Below, piece by piece: positions 52,932-64,000 of a stretch of 64,000 nt of DNA (position 1 is its first letter; each line of letters begins with the position of its first letter). The notes under the pieces were generated by a model, which saw only the letters and a list, made by a program, of their open reading frames with translations, made no database searches and was not told where the DNA came from. The translations under genes were made by a program, and so were the position numbers. Source of the stretch: Eremophila alpestris peregrina (lineage: Eukaryota > Chordata > Aves > Passeriformes > Alaudidae); contig WMCF01000016.1 in NCBI GenBank assembly GCA_009792885.1, forward strand, positions 12,088,254-12,152,253, written 5' to 3'.

Positions 52932-52993
52932 CTGTGTATCTCAAATGATGAACAGTGGCATTTCCTTACTTTTCCTTTCAGAGTAATACAGCC
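52932..52993 (+). repeat. 62-bp exact direct duplication, right copy (artefact)
   Basis: Identical to 52832-52893. The sequence continues from here into genuine-looking genomic DNA and the CR1 tail. The real locus most likely has a single copy of these 62 bases. Confidence 0.95.
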
Positions 52994-53009
52994 TGGAGGG
53001 CTCTGTTAT

Positions 53010-53067
53010 ATTGACTTGGGCTTGATGATCCTTGTGGGTCCCTTCCAAATCAGAAGATTCTGTGGTT
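53010..53067 (+). mobile_element. CR1 LINE 3' tail fragment
   Basis: TTGACTTGGGCTTGATGATC is followed by CTTGTGGGTCCCTTCCAAAT and CAGAAGATTCTGTGG. This matches the CR1 terminal pattern (GACTTGATGATCCTTGTGGG, TTCCAACTCA, ATTCTGTG). Only the last 60 or so bases survive. It is in sense orientation. Confidence 0.8.
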
Positions 53068-56032
53068 ATTTACAAATGTTTTGCCCTTTTCCTTCCCCTC
53101 AGTTTTCAGGAAATGTACTATAGGACTCTTGATATGATTCATGAAACATCATTGTGGAAACTCACTTGTTAGTCTTTTCCCATTGTGAAATATTGTTTTC
53201 TTCAGCATCAGGACACATAATAATTTTTTTCACATTCCAAAAGAGGTGGGTTTCTGGGAGGTCCAGCCAGCAGAAACCTAAATAGCCCTAACCTCTCCCA
53301 AAATATCTGCAAGACTATTCTAATAAAGGAGATTAGGAAGAAGTATTGGTTACTGCTGGAAGGAGAGGATAGATTAGGGTGAGTGCCCTGATCTCTATCA
53401 CAAATCCTGCTACATAATCTTATGTCTTTTAACAGATTTAGAGGGCCTGGCTGAAAAAATCTGAACAAATGCTGTATTGTTTTAGAACTCAGAAGATGTT
53501 TATTAGTACCATTTCATACTAAGCTGCTTCCTTAATATTATTGCAGAGTTGTGATTCAACACAGACCCGTGCAGTTTTTTAGAATGTTGCTAATGGGGAT
53601 AAACCTTAGAGGTTTGAGGGAAATACTGCATCTGTTCCCATTTCAGTTTGTGAAAGCTTGCCAGACCCTGTGCCCCAAACAAGGCTGGTTGAAAGTTTTC
53701 CAGTTGAAATTTTCTGTGGGAAAATGCTGATTCAGCTGAATCAGAAGTTTTTTATGGGAATGTGTCAAAACTTTTGGCAAGTGCAAAGCTCTACCTGACT
53801 TTGTGTGCCTGCTGTGAGTCAGCCCAGCTCCCTGGTGGCAGTGCCCAGAGCTCTGGGCTCTCTGTGTTATCTCTACAGGGTTCCTCACTTGCCAGCAATT
53901 GTCCAGGCTGGAAATCTGTAAAGTTTTCTGGGCAAGACAGCAATAAGGAACAGTACCTTTGACTTTCACTAAATTTCTGAAATTTCTGGCTTCTGTTTCA
54001 ATAAAAAGTTAATGTAAAACTTAGTGACAATTTTTCAAGACACATCTCTAATCACAATATGAAGAGATTGATTAAAAATCAACTTTTCCTCAGATATTTC
54101 GATTTTATGGTGAAGCAGAAGTACAGAAAATGCTCCTGCAAGTTATTTTAGATATTTCTCATAAAATTTGCATGTTATTCTGTGATGTATAAACCTTCTA
54201 AAGAGTGTAGCAGGCTGTGCTAAAAATTGTTTCTGCCATATTTTATTTGCAAACATGTAAAATGCAATGGCAGTACAAAAAGGCAGACTCTTACAGACTG
54301 AGCTGAAAAGATTTCATGAAAACTATTCCCCGATGTAATTTCATAACAGGTCATGGAAGTATTAATATATTTCATTGCAAAATCACTCCAAAGTGTAGTG
54401 AAGCTCAGGTTTTGCTTTTATCTTCAAAAATAGGAAGAAAATATTTCTGAAATGAAGTGTAATGGAGCAAGCTGAATTGATTAGAGTGTCTGTGAGATCT
54501 ACAATTATTTTTGTGTTGTGTGTAAGTCTTGAGAGCTTTTAAATACTTCTGTATCTTTTCTTGCAGTATTTTGCCTTTTCTGCAACTTCTTCAAATAATA
54601 TTCAATGAGAATTCTTCAATTTTTTCATTCCATCTCAATATTTTACTTCCCTGTTTTAGAATTGAAAATTTAAAAATTAGTTTTTGTTTGAATAAGAAAA
54701 TAATAAAACTTTTCTTAGTTCGAGATTTATTGTTGACTATAAAGATAAAAGCAAAAATGTCAGAGGAATAACAGTGGGCTATCTAAATGACTTTGTTTAG
54801 TCCTTACCTTTCATTCTATATGGATTTATAACAGTGGTCTTCAAAAATAATCTGAGATTCTTTTTCACTTCAGTACCAGAAATTCAGATGCTTTTTGGAA
54901 CTTCATCCAGACTCTCCTGTGTTTTAAATTCCTACATTTCCCTTGCTTTGTTATGAAAGAAGTTATTAAAGGAGTTGGGGTTTTTGTTTGTTTTTAGGCA
55001 ATATAAAGAAAACAACAGAAACCAAATTGCAGTGATTCAAGCTTGTCCTTGTTAAAGGATCAATCCCATTTGTATTATTTTCCCAAATTAGCTTTCTAAC
55101 TTAGTAACCTGGTCTTAGTGAATCAGGTTGATTAATTTTGTGTGTTTGGCTTTTAAATTTATTTTTTAAATTTATTTTTATTTAATATTAATCTCAATGG
55201 AACAAGAACTTCACCCATTCTCTCTCATATTTCATGGGCAGTTGATCCTTTTTGTTGTTGAAGAGATTGCCTAATGAGTAATTCTGCAATGTTCTTTCAA
55301 ACTGAAAATTGTGGCAGGTTTGTGTAATCACTTTTGTAATCCTCCTGACTCTCACAGAGGGGACTTAGCCAATTTGCAAATGAGTGGGAATAACAAACCA
55401 GCTGCACTGGTTGCAGAGTGCTGCTGGCACACGTGGCAGCCACTGGCTGGGATGCAGAAATTTTCAGTGGATGTGGTTTTGTTTATCTTGGGACTCACAA
55501 TAAAAAGGGCTAAATCCCCTCTTAGTGATGTGGCTACATTAGTCAAGGAAAAATATATGAGGACACAACCTCTCTCCCTCCTGAGAGCAGGCAGAACTCC
55601 AGAGAAACCCTGAGGCACACAATGAAGTGGCCTTTGCCCTGCAGAGACATGGACTGGGCTCTGGGCTAAACTTGGTGTTTCAGAGCTTGGGAGAGTAGCC
55701 AGGCCTGGGTGATAACAAGGTTTGTTATCATACACATGGGGGAAAATAGGGCATCAGCTATTCTCCCTTCATCCCTGTGTAGAAATTAAATGGAATTTTG
55801 ACCAGAATGTGTTCTCTACAGACTGTGCAACGATGGTGAAAGAGGTCTGGTGTGAATTCTGCATTTCTTTAAGATAAAACCAATAGAATTATTCCTGGTT
55901 TATGTGCATTCTCTATTTGTACCATCTATCTTTTCTGTCTCATTATCTGATATTCACTCAAGTACAGATATGCTTTTGTTACTCTTTAATATATCTCATA
56001 TAATTTCCAATACTTTCTTTTTTATACCTAAG

Positions 56033-56188
56033 GATACAAAAATAGCTTCACTTGAACGCAATATAAGAGATCTTGAAGATGAAATACAGATGTTAAAGAC
56101 AAATGGAGTTCTGAATACAGAGGACCGAGAAGAAGAAATCAAACAAATAGAAGTTTACAAGAGTCACTCAAAGTTCATGAAAAATAAG
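56033..56188 (+). CDS. ERC2: ERC2 exon C, 52 codons
   Basis: The exon encodes DTKIASLERNIRDLEDEIQM, then LKTNGVLNTEDREEEIKQIE and VYKSHSKFMKNK. The acceptor is TATACCTAAG before 56033 and the donor is AAG|GTAAGA at 56189, close to the ideal consensus. All of it is in phase 0 relative to exons B and D. Heptad-spaced I/L residues (IASLERNIRDLEDEIQML) mark a continued coiled coil, with a short NGVLNTEDREEE interruption. NTEDREEEIKQIEVY fits ERC2, and ERC1 from memory has STEEREEEMKQMEVY. TNG and KNK replace ANG and KTK that I recall in mammals. The 156-nt length makes exon skipping frame-neutral. Confidence 0.96.
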
Positions 56189-56989
56189 GTAAGATCTATT
56201 TATAAAAGAGATTAAGACTGTTTAAATAATGGGAAGAAAAGTTTTAACTTGATCATTTTCAATGCAAGAAGCTGCATGTGTCTCTTTTTGGTAAATCTCT
56301 ACTATGTAATAATCAGTAGACATGAAGGAGTGAAGCATTTTGGATAAATGACAATTATTGATTTTAGCTTTTGGTGTAGTTTTGCAGTAAGGACGTTTGT
56401 TTCATAGATTGTACTCTGCTCATATTTTCAAGACTAACAATTTAGTGACTTTGTTCCTTTAATTTTAAAGTACTGTACATGGACTATTAGGAGTTGACCA
56501 GAGGCAGGTAGTAAATTTGTAGTGATGTGACACATTTCCTGGTTTCAAACTCACAAAACATTATTGCTTGTTCATTGTTTGGGGGTTTTTGCTGCAGAAG
56601 GAAGGAAAGTGTTAGTGCCCATATGGAATTAATCCAGATTTATTAAGAAAAAATAATAATCAAAGAACATATTTATTCTGTTGGAAAAAAAGTAGCTCTT
56701 AAGCTACTGAAAAAGAATTAAAGTTCCTAAGTAGCATTATCATCAGGAAAATTATTTTGCACTTGGCACTTAAGTAGTCCTTTGAGTATTAGAACTCTCA
56801 TGCTATCCACTGGAATGGGTATGAAAATCTAGTGGTAGATAAGTACAATTCCAGCAAATTACCAAAAAATTAGTAAGATGAGTTTTAAGTATTGATAAAG
56901 CAGTAATAAATTGCTCTGTGATCAATGTCTGCATGTAAGGACTTTCCATACTGAATGAAGGAAGCATGTAAGTTTTAGGAGGTCCTGTT

Positions 56990-57071
56990 GGAAAAAAAAC
57001 CCAAAACAAACACCAAAACAAACCCAAAAAACAGGGAAACAACTACAGCTGCTTTTTTTTTGTGTGTGTGT
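56990..57071. repeat. low-complexity A/C-rich stretch followed by T/GT microsatellite
   Basis: GGAAAAAAAACCCAAAACAA leads into about 40 bases of A and C with little else. After a 15-base unique spacer comes a run of nine Ts and then GT dinucleotides (about 57053-57071). No mobile-element body is recognised. Confidence 0.6.
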
Positions 57072-59667
57072 GGATAAGCCTGGAAATTTAACAATCAGTT
57101 AAAAACCAGATGTTATGTTCCTTACCAACACAACCTTTAGAATCTACTGATAGATTTGTAGAGTCTACAGTCACACTCTTTGCATTGCTACTACTCTTCC
57201 TTTTCTTAAATCCTTCACTTTAAAAAGCAATTGTCCTTTGTTGCATCAGACAAAATCCTATGATGCATTAATCAGCATAGTTTCATTTAGTGGAATTATT
57301 TACCTAAAGATTTAGCCCATTAATTTTAATATGCAGTATTCAGAGGAAAAGCTCTGATTTTTTTCCCCCTTTGTTTTCTGGTTACTCTGCATAATGTCAC
57401 AAAAGAGTTTGATGTGTAAAACTAACAGAAGGACATGAATAATGGTTTTCTGGAAATGGAAAATTAATGGTTTCTAAAGAACTGAAATTATGGGAGGTGA
57501 CAATCATAAATTGAGAAGGAAGAAAAAGGAATCAGGGTTTCAGGAAAGGAGCTGAAGCAAGAGTATGTTGGGCAATGTTGAAAAAGCAGTGACAGGCAAA
57601 TGACACATGAAATATGTGAGATAGTGGGAAGGTCAGGGTCAGAGGACAAACTTGGGGTTTTTTGATGCTGCAGAACTTATATCCAGACTTATAGGTTATC
57701 TTCATTTTAGTCCTTATAAAGTATAAAAATGTTTTTGTTGTATTATATGAGATCATGAGGTTTCATTGAATCATGGCAGTTGGTCTTCCACATCACTTTA
57801 GATACAGCAAAAATGTTTGCATATCTGCTACAGGCAACAATCTATTTCATGTCCTGTTTAATTAGTTTTTTTATACTCTGAGATAAAGCAGAACTTTAAA
57901 AAAGTGAATATACCCATGTCTAAAATTTCTTAATATAAGTTTTACTTTTTTATTATACCTCTTTATTTTTGTAGCAATTTTTAAATTGGAAATTTTAGTA
58001 CTTTTTCACCATCTTCCTTCATTTTAAAAAGACATCAGCATATTTATTCACCAGTCTTTGGGTGTTTGGTTTGTGTTTTAACTCTTAATTTTTTTTATTT
58101 GAGAGCTGTAACACATTTTAAACTCCTGACCATTTGTAGATCTTGCAGCCAGAACTTTATACTAAACAGATTCTGTATCTAAAACACCAAGAACACACCT
58201 GCAGTGAAAGCAAAGCCTTTTAGAGATTTTTTTTATTATTTCTCAGGGTGTGGGTTGTGTCATGGAGAGAAGGGGGAAGAGTTTCTAGAAGAGATTAAGC
58301 ATCTGTGATGTTCATGTGCATCTCCTGTGAAGCCTGTGATGTAATTCAGATTGGCTGCAGATCTATGTTTTGTCTTTGGATCTCACAGACAGATTTTCCC
58401 ATTGTTCATTTCCTATCCATTTTCTCTTGGTTGCCACACTTGCTTACATGCTCTGGCAAGGGATGGAGGAAGGTGCTTTGCTTTCCAGAGAAAGCTTTCT
58501 CTAGCACCTCTTAATTGCATTCTTTCCTCATGTCTGGTTTTTGTAGGCTCCTTTTCTTATTTTGATATTTTCAAACTTTAAAGGTGATTTTTTTTTAAGT
58601 GTCAGGGTAGATTTTTGTTTTTATACAGTAGCTCATGGTGACTACCTGAGCACTTTAAGCAACAATGCAAACAGACTGGGATTTATAAAAAGAAATAAGG
58701 AATAAATATATTAAGACATGCATGTGGACTGTAGTTGGAAGAGTTATTGTTTTTAAATTTAATTTTAAATATGCACTTGCAATATAAAGCAAAATAGAAG
58801 CATTTCAGTTAGCAGTGAATATTTCCAGTACCATACAACACTGAATTTGTGAAATGTTTTAGTATGTGGATCTTTGGAATGTGCTTGAGTAGGATCAACC
58901 CATGGATATTTTCTTTTTCCTCTGTGGATTTTTGAGTCATCTTCCATCTACCACTTCTGGATTTCTTGCATCCCAAATGTCTGTTGGGACATGGAAAAGA
59001 GCTCTTCATATAAAGGAAGTGATTTCTCTGAGTTATGCAGATGCAGTGAGGCATTTTATTTCAAACAATCCTCATGAGGTGATGTATCTGGGTTCATCTG
59101 GTGACCAGTGTTATACCACAAGAATTCAGGAGTAGTTATGTGCCACCTAATTCACCATCCTTTCACCTCTGCACATCATTCTGTGGATAGTCCAGTGCTT
59201 TGCTCTGACTCATGTATTCTAAATCCACTGCAATTTTCTGTTCTGTGGCTCTTCTTCCAATTTATCATTGTGAAATGAGGAGAGTAATCACAATTCCATG
59301 ACATTTACTGATAAACCTTATATTCACTTAAAATCAGAAGCTCTGTCTTAGTATTGTATTTCTGCTGTTTCCTCTGGGATAAGCTTTTATAATCTTTCAG
59401 CCCTTTCATTGTGTGGAATTTTTATAATGTTTTCCCCAGACTTCTCTAAAGTTAGTTTCTTTGGCTTGGCTTTTCTACTACCTGAGAATTCCATGTGAAC
59501 TGCCAGGGAGGAAAACAGGAGGTGGGGATGGTGGTCAGCAACAAATTTGCAAGAAGAGGACTGAGGTTAAAAGTCCACTTTTCTGTTTTCCTCTCCTTTC
59601 TAAGATGCCTGGCTTTTCTTCATCAAACTCTTAAAAAAATTCCTGATTCACTCTGGCCAGTGATAAG

Positions 59668-59702
59668 TCATGGAATCACAGTGTTGGGAGGATTGAATTG
59701 AT
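59668..59702 (-). mobile_element. possible CR1 3' end scrap
   Basis: TCATGGAATCACAGTGTTGG followed by GAGGATTGAA resembles the reverse complement of a CR1 3' terminus (TCATAGAATCACAGAATGGT.., from memory). Only about 35 bases are involved, so chance or extreme truncation is possible. Confidence 0.3.
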
Positions 59703-60067
59703 ACTTTTATGAACACTTTTTTCCTATGCATTTTTGCTGTCCTGCCAGACTTGCCTCACATGGGATCCATGCCTTTGAACTAAAGTGAGGTCCGTGGTGG
59801 ATTTATAGGCCAAATCATCACGTATAATCTTTAGGAGTTTCCTTTTAACTTCTGCAACAACAGGGCATTCATTCTTAAGACAGAGTGCATTAAATTGCAA
59901 GAAACACAATTCAAAGTGTGAGTGTAAAAAGTCTGAACCTTAATTCTCTTCCAGAATTCACAGGTGTCTGATTTGTCATATCATGGTCATTGACACCTTT
60001 CAGATTTCCAGTGGAGCTGTGAATTGGAGACAAAGTTAATGACCTAACATTTTTCCCCCCACTGCAG

Positions 60068-60235
60068 ATTGATCAACTGAAACAAGAACTCTCAAAGAAA
60101 GAATCAGAACTTCTTGCCTTACAAACTAAGCTTGAAACCCTTAGCAATCAGAATTCAGATTGCAAGCAACACATTGAAGTGCTTAAAGAGTCCCTTACTG
60201 CCAAAGAACAGAGAGCTGCCATACTTCAGACAGAG
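60068..60235 (+). CDS. ERC2: ERC2 exon D, 56 codons
   Basis: The exon encodes IDQLKQELSKKESELLALQT, then KLETLSNQNSDCKQHIEVLK and ESLTAKEQRAAILQTE. The acceptor is a run of pyrimidines ending CACTGCAG at 60067, and the donor is GAG|GTATTG at 60236. It joins exon C as FMKNK-IDQLK in phase 0 and ends in phase 0. Regular L/I spacing shows a continuous coiled coil. SNQNSDCKQHIEVLKESL matches ERC2, whereas ERC1 from memory reads TNQFSDSKQHIEVLKESL. The extra segment that ERC1 carries between KNK and KQELS is absent. The next expected exon (beginning near VDALRLRLEEKE in the family) is not found before the end of the window. Confidence 0.96.
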
Positions 60236-63200
60236 GTATTGTATCTCCTAATCCTGAAATGCAATAGAAATGTTGAGTTCATGGCCAGTATCAAGGTTTT
60301 GATGTGTTTGATTCAAGCTGGTGTGGCAGGAAAATTGTTAAAGAATAATGAATAATTTTAAACAATTTAAATGCCAGTGTATGTGGTGTGTATATATACC
60401 AGCTCTCATTCTGGAATTTTTTTAGAAGTGCTTATGATTGTCTTTTAAGAAATGTTTTTGTCTAATTCTCATTGGCTTCAATGGGGGGAGGTGGACCTTA
60501 GTGACTTGGTTGTTGTGGTATCATGATCTGTCTCCTCCTCTGTTAGGTATCTGAGTTGCTCTTTTGGTTGCTCTGGCTGATGTTTCTTTGGTGTCTTTCT
60601 GTTCTGAAGGGTGAAATTACTGATGTATTTTTAAGGGATCTGTTGCAAGATGTATATTATTAATCTCTTGTTATTTTTTTCAAGTGCAGTAAGCACTTAT
60701 TTTAAAATATGAATAATTTTATTCTTTAAAACAGACAAGTATATTAATTATATATGTATCTACAAAATTAGACCATAAAAATATGAGTAATGGAATACCC
60801 ATTTAAGATGGTTGTCACATTTAAGGGAATGAGTAAATGCAGTGTTTAAAATGCCCATTAACTATTCTCCTTGTGTTTTAAAGAACTTCATAGGCTTGGA
60901 GTACACAATACTGATTAGATTGATTGCTATTAAAACTCCTTGATTTTATGTTTAATGTGCTTGCTTCTTACAGGAAACAAATACCTGTGGAATTTAGTCA
61001 TACAGTGCAAATAATTAATATTCAGAGAAGTCTATTATTTGAGGTATACAGGAATCTTACAGAATGTTTCAAATGTCTGGGTAGCAAAACTCTTGGAAAA
61101 AAAAATGGCTTAAACTCATCCTTCTTGTGGAAGCAGGAAAGAAATATTTCTAAGATTCTGATTATCCCTTTTTGCTGTATGTCTTGTGCTCTGCATGCTA
61201 AGAAGATACAGATGAAATTTGGAATTTCCAGCTTGTGTTTAATGGGCCAACCAGCATATGTGCATAATACAAAATAATCATAACAGAACAAGGATAAAAA
61301 GCCATTTTGGTAATAATAACTCCAGCAATTTTGGTGATCTCTATCTAGCATTTGAGTAGGAGAGATTGTGTATTTTAAATCCTGGGCTGTGCAAATCTGT
61401 TTTGCAAGGCTTGTGTGACCTGTTGTACTGCTAGGGATGATGATGATGAATTCCATTGTTTCTCCACTGATTTGACTTCCAAATCCCTTATCAGACTGGT
61501 TTGTATTCAGTGTGTTACAATCTTACAGCTGGCTGATGGGCAGTGGTACAAAGAGCTGAATTGCAGTGTTCCTGATGCAGGGCTGCTGGGATTCTGCAGT
61601 CCTGGTGGAGAAACAATTGGCTTCTGACAGACCTCTAATTCCTCTTCTCAGTTTCTGCACAAGGCTGTTGAGCTGGAACCTTTTCCATGATCAGGCCTGG
61701 ACTGTGCTGTGGTAGCAATCCAGCAGTGCTTCTAGACACAGCAGGTCTGCTTCTCTGGGAACTGGGAAAAGATTTGGGTTGCTTAGAGCAACTGTGTCAT
61801 CTATTTCCAGGCCTCAGGTCTTATCTAAAGGGAGGCAGTGGCTTCCAGCAGCAGATGGGAAAGCAGCTGCAGGGAGATGCAGGGCAAATGGCAGCCCTCC
61901 AGCAGGTGGAAGCCATTAGGGAAGGAATTTTGTGCTGTACAAGCTATTGTTGGTCATTCCCAGATGAGGAAAGCTAATAACATTTTGGCCTGCATTAAGC
62001 CACACTTCTTTCTTCCTGCGTGTCTGCATTGGCTATTTGTAGAATAGTTTTTGTACAGTTTTCTGTCCTAAAACATGTTCATAACTTGCCTTGAAGTGCT
62101 TCTTTCTGGAGGTGAAAGTAACCATCAAAAGGCAGCTCTAATCCTGTGCTGAGTAAGGAATTCAGAGTTGCAGTGTCAACTTCCTGCCTAAATAGGATTA
62201 CTTTGTAATCACCTTGTTGTAATTAAATTAGCATAGCAAATCCTGTAATAAAAGAAACCCTCTGCTGGCTCTCAGTTATTTCATAAGAAGCCTTTTATTA
62301 TTATTTAGCTTAATGGGACTCTGCAGGTTATCTGCAGGTTTTGCTGGAGCAGCTGGGTATGATGCAATGGGATGTGATTCACAGAATCATTAATGGTTGA
62401 GGTTGGAAGGGAGCTCTGGAGCTCATCTGGTCCAACCCTCCTTCTTGAACAGTGTCCTGATTCCACTTGATAAACAGCCCTCCACCTGCCTACATGGCTC
62501 TCACAAGCCAGGTCTGATAGGGCATGAGGCTTAGAAGTAATATGCTGGTATTACTGACAGATTTTTTGTAGTTCATGTATCCCTGGAAGTTCATTGGTTT
62601 CACTCTATTTGTTGGCAAATTCTACTGGTGTTTCTTCTTCAGTAGAATGAATTTTTCTTTTGGGTATGATTCCATGTTTGGGATTTTCATGATGTCTTAG
62701 CAAAATTAGCTCAGAAAATACTGCTGCTTTAATAGTAGTTTGAGCTCTGTCTCACACAGTTGGTTTCAGCAGTAAGAAATTAAGTGTGAGCAGAGTTATG
62801 ATGATCTTCACCCTGAAGAATACTGACTATGATTGAGGTATTAGCAGATTTAGTTGGTTTACATGTGTAATACGAGATCATCAGCAATAAGGGGGCACTT
62901 GAATTTTTTGGATGACTTTTTGATCAGGTTTCAGGTGCAATGGCACTTTGTGACATAATGTGAGAAAAGCTAAAACCATTGGTAAACAAGCCTAGAATCT
63001 AAACACAATGTTCTTTTGCACGGTGTTTCTGTTGTCAGTGATGTCAGTGTTTTGCTTTGGTTTAAATATGTTTAGTTGACTTAAAAAGCTATCACTTGAA
63101 GTTTTTATTGACAGCTGAAACAAAAAGAAATAAACCCAGTACAGCAGTAACTATCACGGTGGCCAGAGTTGGGAGGTCTGAAAATGGTTTGCTGCCAGTA

Positions 63201-64000
63201 GGAAAAAAGTTTGGAAGCAGTCCTTAGAAGGTTCACCACCTCTCCTACGTGCATTGCATTTTGTTCCATTTTTAAGGTTCTATATGATAATAGTGCCAAA
63301 CTATGCAAGCTTCCTACTCTAATGTATATACTGTTTGTTTTGATTATCTCTTTATTAATGACGTGAAAACCCTGGGGTCAGATAAAAATGAGCCAATGTA
63401 AGGCTAGTCCAGCTAGAGAAAACTGAGAATGTCACTGTGCTCCACAGAGAATTGTTAAAGGGGGGAGTACAACACTTGATGAGCTTTTCCCTGCTGTGTG
63501 AAAGACCTGTTAAAGATGTTAATTTTTTAAATGAAGCCTTGTAGTGTTACTGCAGAAGGAAAGAAGTTAAAGAGTGAATGACCTTTAAAAAGATTAAACA
63601 CTGCCATTTGTGTACTTTAAAAAGTGATAGACAGTACAGTTTGATTCTTTTTTGTGCATATTTGCTGTGGCTAGTGCTCAACTACTGCACTTACCATCAG
63701 GAAAAAAACATATTATAAATTGTTGCAAATAAATTCAACTCAGCTGGGTAGCTCAGTGGAGAATAACATTCATTCCATAAGCATTTCTGACACAAACCTA
63801 CTTCAGCACTTAGTGTATCATTGCTTTAGATAACACACCTGCAAACTGGCAGGTGTGCTGTTTGAAGGTTAATGAACTGTGAAATAAGTAAATGTCTACT
63901 AAGAAGTTTTGTAAATAGTGAGCATAGTCCTATCAGTGGAGAAAATGGATTAGAAAAATATGTCAAGTCTGTACTGTGACTGAACACTGGTGTGTTCAGC
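60236..64000 (+). other. ERC2: ERC2 intron downstream of exon D (5' part)
   Basis: The intron begins GTATTG and continues to the window end. I find no further exon in it. The stretch 61530-61980 is GC-richer with an open frame of 96 codons but no recognised family. A minus-strand CR1 fragment lies at 62374-62455. Otherwise it is plain AT-rich intron. Confidence 0.85.
62374..62455 (-). mobile_element. CR1 LINE 3' fragment, minus orientation
   Basis: TGATTCACAGAATCATTAAT is followed by GGTTGAGGTTGGAAGGGAGC, TCTGGAGCTCATCTGGTCCA and ACCCTCCTTCTTGAACAG. This is the reverse complement of the CR1 3' end (..TTGGACTAGATGA.., CCTTCCAACC, ATTCTGTGATTC). It is truncated and diverged. Its edge may extend to about 62510, where similarity fades. 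Confidence 0.85.

Larger units (their letters stand above)
49060..56032 (+). other. ERC2: ERC2 intron B-C, 7.0 kb
   Basis: The intron starts GTATGG and ends TTTTTTATACCTAAG. It contains a solo-LTR-like element (49106-49625), a 29-bp tandem duplication (50646-50703), a pyrimidine-rich tract (51165-51800), a CR1 fragment (51961-52288), the adapter chimera with its false duplication (52832-52993) and a CR1 tail (53010-53067). The rest, 49630-50640 and 53070-56030, is AT-rich and unremarkable. Subtracting the artefact, the true length is probably about 100 bases less than the assembled 6,973. Confidence 0.85.
56189..60067 (+). other. ERC2: ERC2 intron C-D, 3.9 kb
   Basis: The intron begins GTAAGA and ends CCCCCCACTGCAG. 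It is AT-rich with no coding evidence. Visible items are an A/C-rich low-complexity stretch (56990-57037), a T9(GT)6-like microsatellite (57053-57071) and a short stretch near 59668-59700 (CATGGAATCACAGTGTTGGG) that loosely resembles the end of a minus-strand CR1. Short open frames on both strands show no recognisable domain. Confidence 0.85.
18677..60235 (+). other. ERC2: ERC2 gene, internal part (four exons joined)
   Basis: Four exons at 18677-19093, 48985-49059, 56033-56188 and 60068-60235 join into one 816-nt open frame of 272 codons with no stop. Every junction falls between codons. ERC2/CAST is a coiled-coil scaffold of the presynaptic active zone that is known to bind RIM, Bassoon, Piccolo and liprin-alpha. 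ERC2 is preferred over its paralogue ERC1 because exon B reads ELHRRTQLQPEPAKTK, where ERC1 (from memory) has a FENAPDSAKTK-type sequence. In addition, exon C runs directly into IDQLKQELSKKESELLALQ, without the extra segment present in ERC1. Internal introns are about 29.9, 7.0 and 3.9 kb. The promoter, start codon, large N-terminal coding region and C-terminus are outside the window. Confidence 0.95.

Noticed and set aside
52762..52944. Minus-strand open frame of 60 codons beginning MRYTAVSYTHLDVYKRQ
   Set aside because: It is translated adapter sequence joined to flanking intron, not a gene.
61022..61456. Longest open frame in the window, 144 codons on the minus strand
   Set aside because: No recognisable domain and no splice or promoter context. 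The composition matches the AT-rich intron and the length is possible by chance in 64 kb.
63749..63759. tRNA A-box-like TAGCTCAGTGG
   Set aside because: No B box (GGTTCRANTCC-like) and no cloverleaf-compatible sequence follows within the expected distance. An isolated match is not a tRNA gene or a clear tRNA-derived SINE.

Overview
The window is vertebrate nuclear DNA that carries an internal part of one large, intron-rich gene on the + strand. CR1-type LINE fragments, LTR remnants of an avian ERVL-like family and an AT-rich, mostly non-coding background point to a bird. A songbird is my inference, not something the sequence proves. There are no operons, CRISPR arrays or rRNA/tRNA genes, and no second gene that I can support on either strand.

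Four exons belong to ERC2 (ELKS/RAB6-interacting/CAST family member 2, also called CAST), a coiled-coil scaffold of the presynaptic active zone: 18677-19093, 48985-49059, 56033-56188 and 60068-60235. Each has AG/GT borders. All four are multiples of three (139, 25, 52 and 56 codons), start and end in phase 0, and join into an uninterrupted 272-residue coiled-coil stretch. From memory of the mammalian protein this is roughly residues 220-490 of about 950. The N-terminal coding exon(s), the later coiled coils and the C-terminal RIM-binding end lie outside the window.

Layout: 1-18676 is upstream intron, with an AT-only satellite and CpG-rich module near 10.15-10.76 kb and an LTR remnant near 14.2-14.5 kb. 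Exon A is followed by a 29.9 kb intron with a CR1 fragment and a perfect 22-bp palindrome at about 22 kb. The 75-nt exon B follows, with a near-complete solo-LTR-like element just downstream. The 7.0 kb intron after it holds a 29-bp tandem duplication, pyrimidine-rich tracts, two CR1 pieces and a sequencing-adapter chimera. Exon C, a 3.9 kb intron and exon D come next, then 3.8 kb of downstream intron with a CR1 fragment in the minus orientation.

The most consequential anomaly is not biological. At 52894-52931 there are two head-to-head Tn5/Nextera mosaic-end sequences, flanked by an exact 62-bp direct duplication. This is a library/assembly artefact that adds about 100 false bases and yields the spurious SYTHLDVYKRQ peptide. 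I found no convincing new biological system. The best biological leads are the CpG-rich/AT-satellite module at 10.15-10.76 kb and the sense-oriented LTR close to the short exon B.
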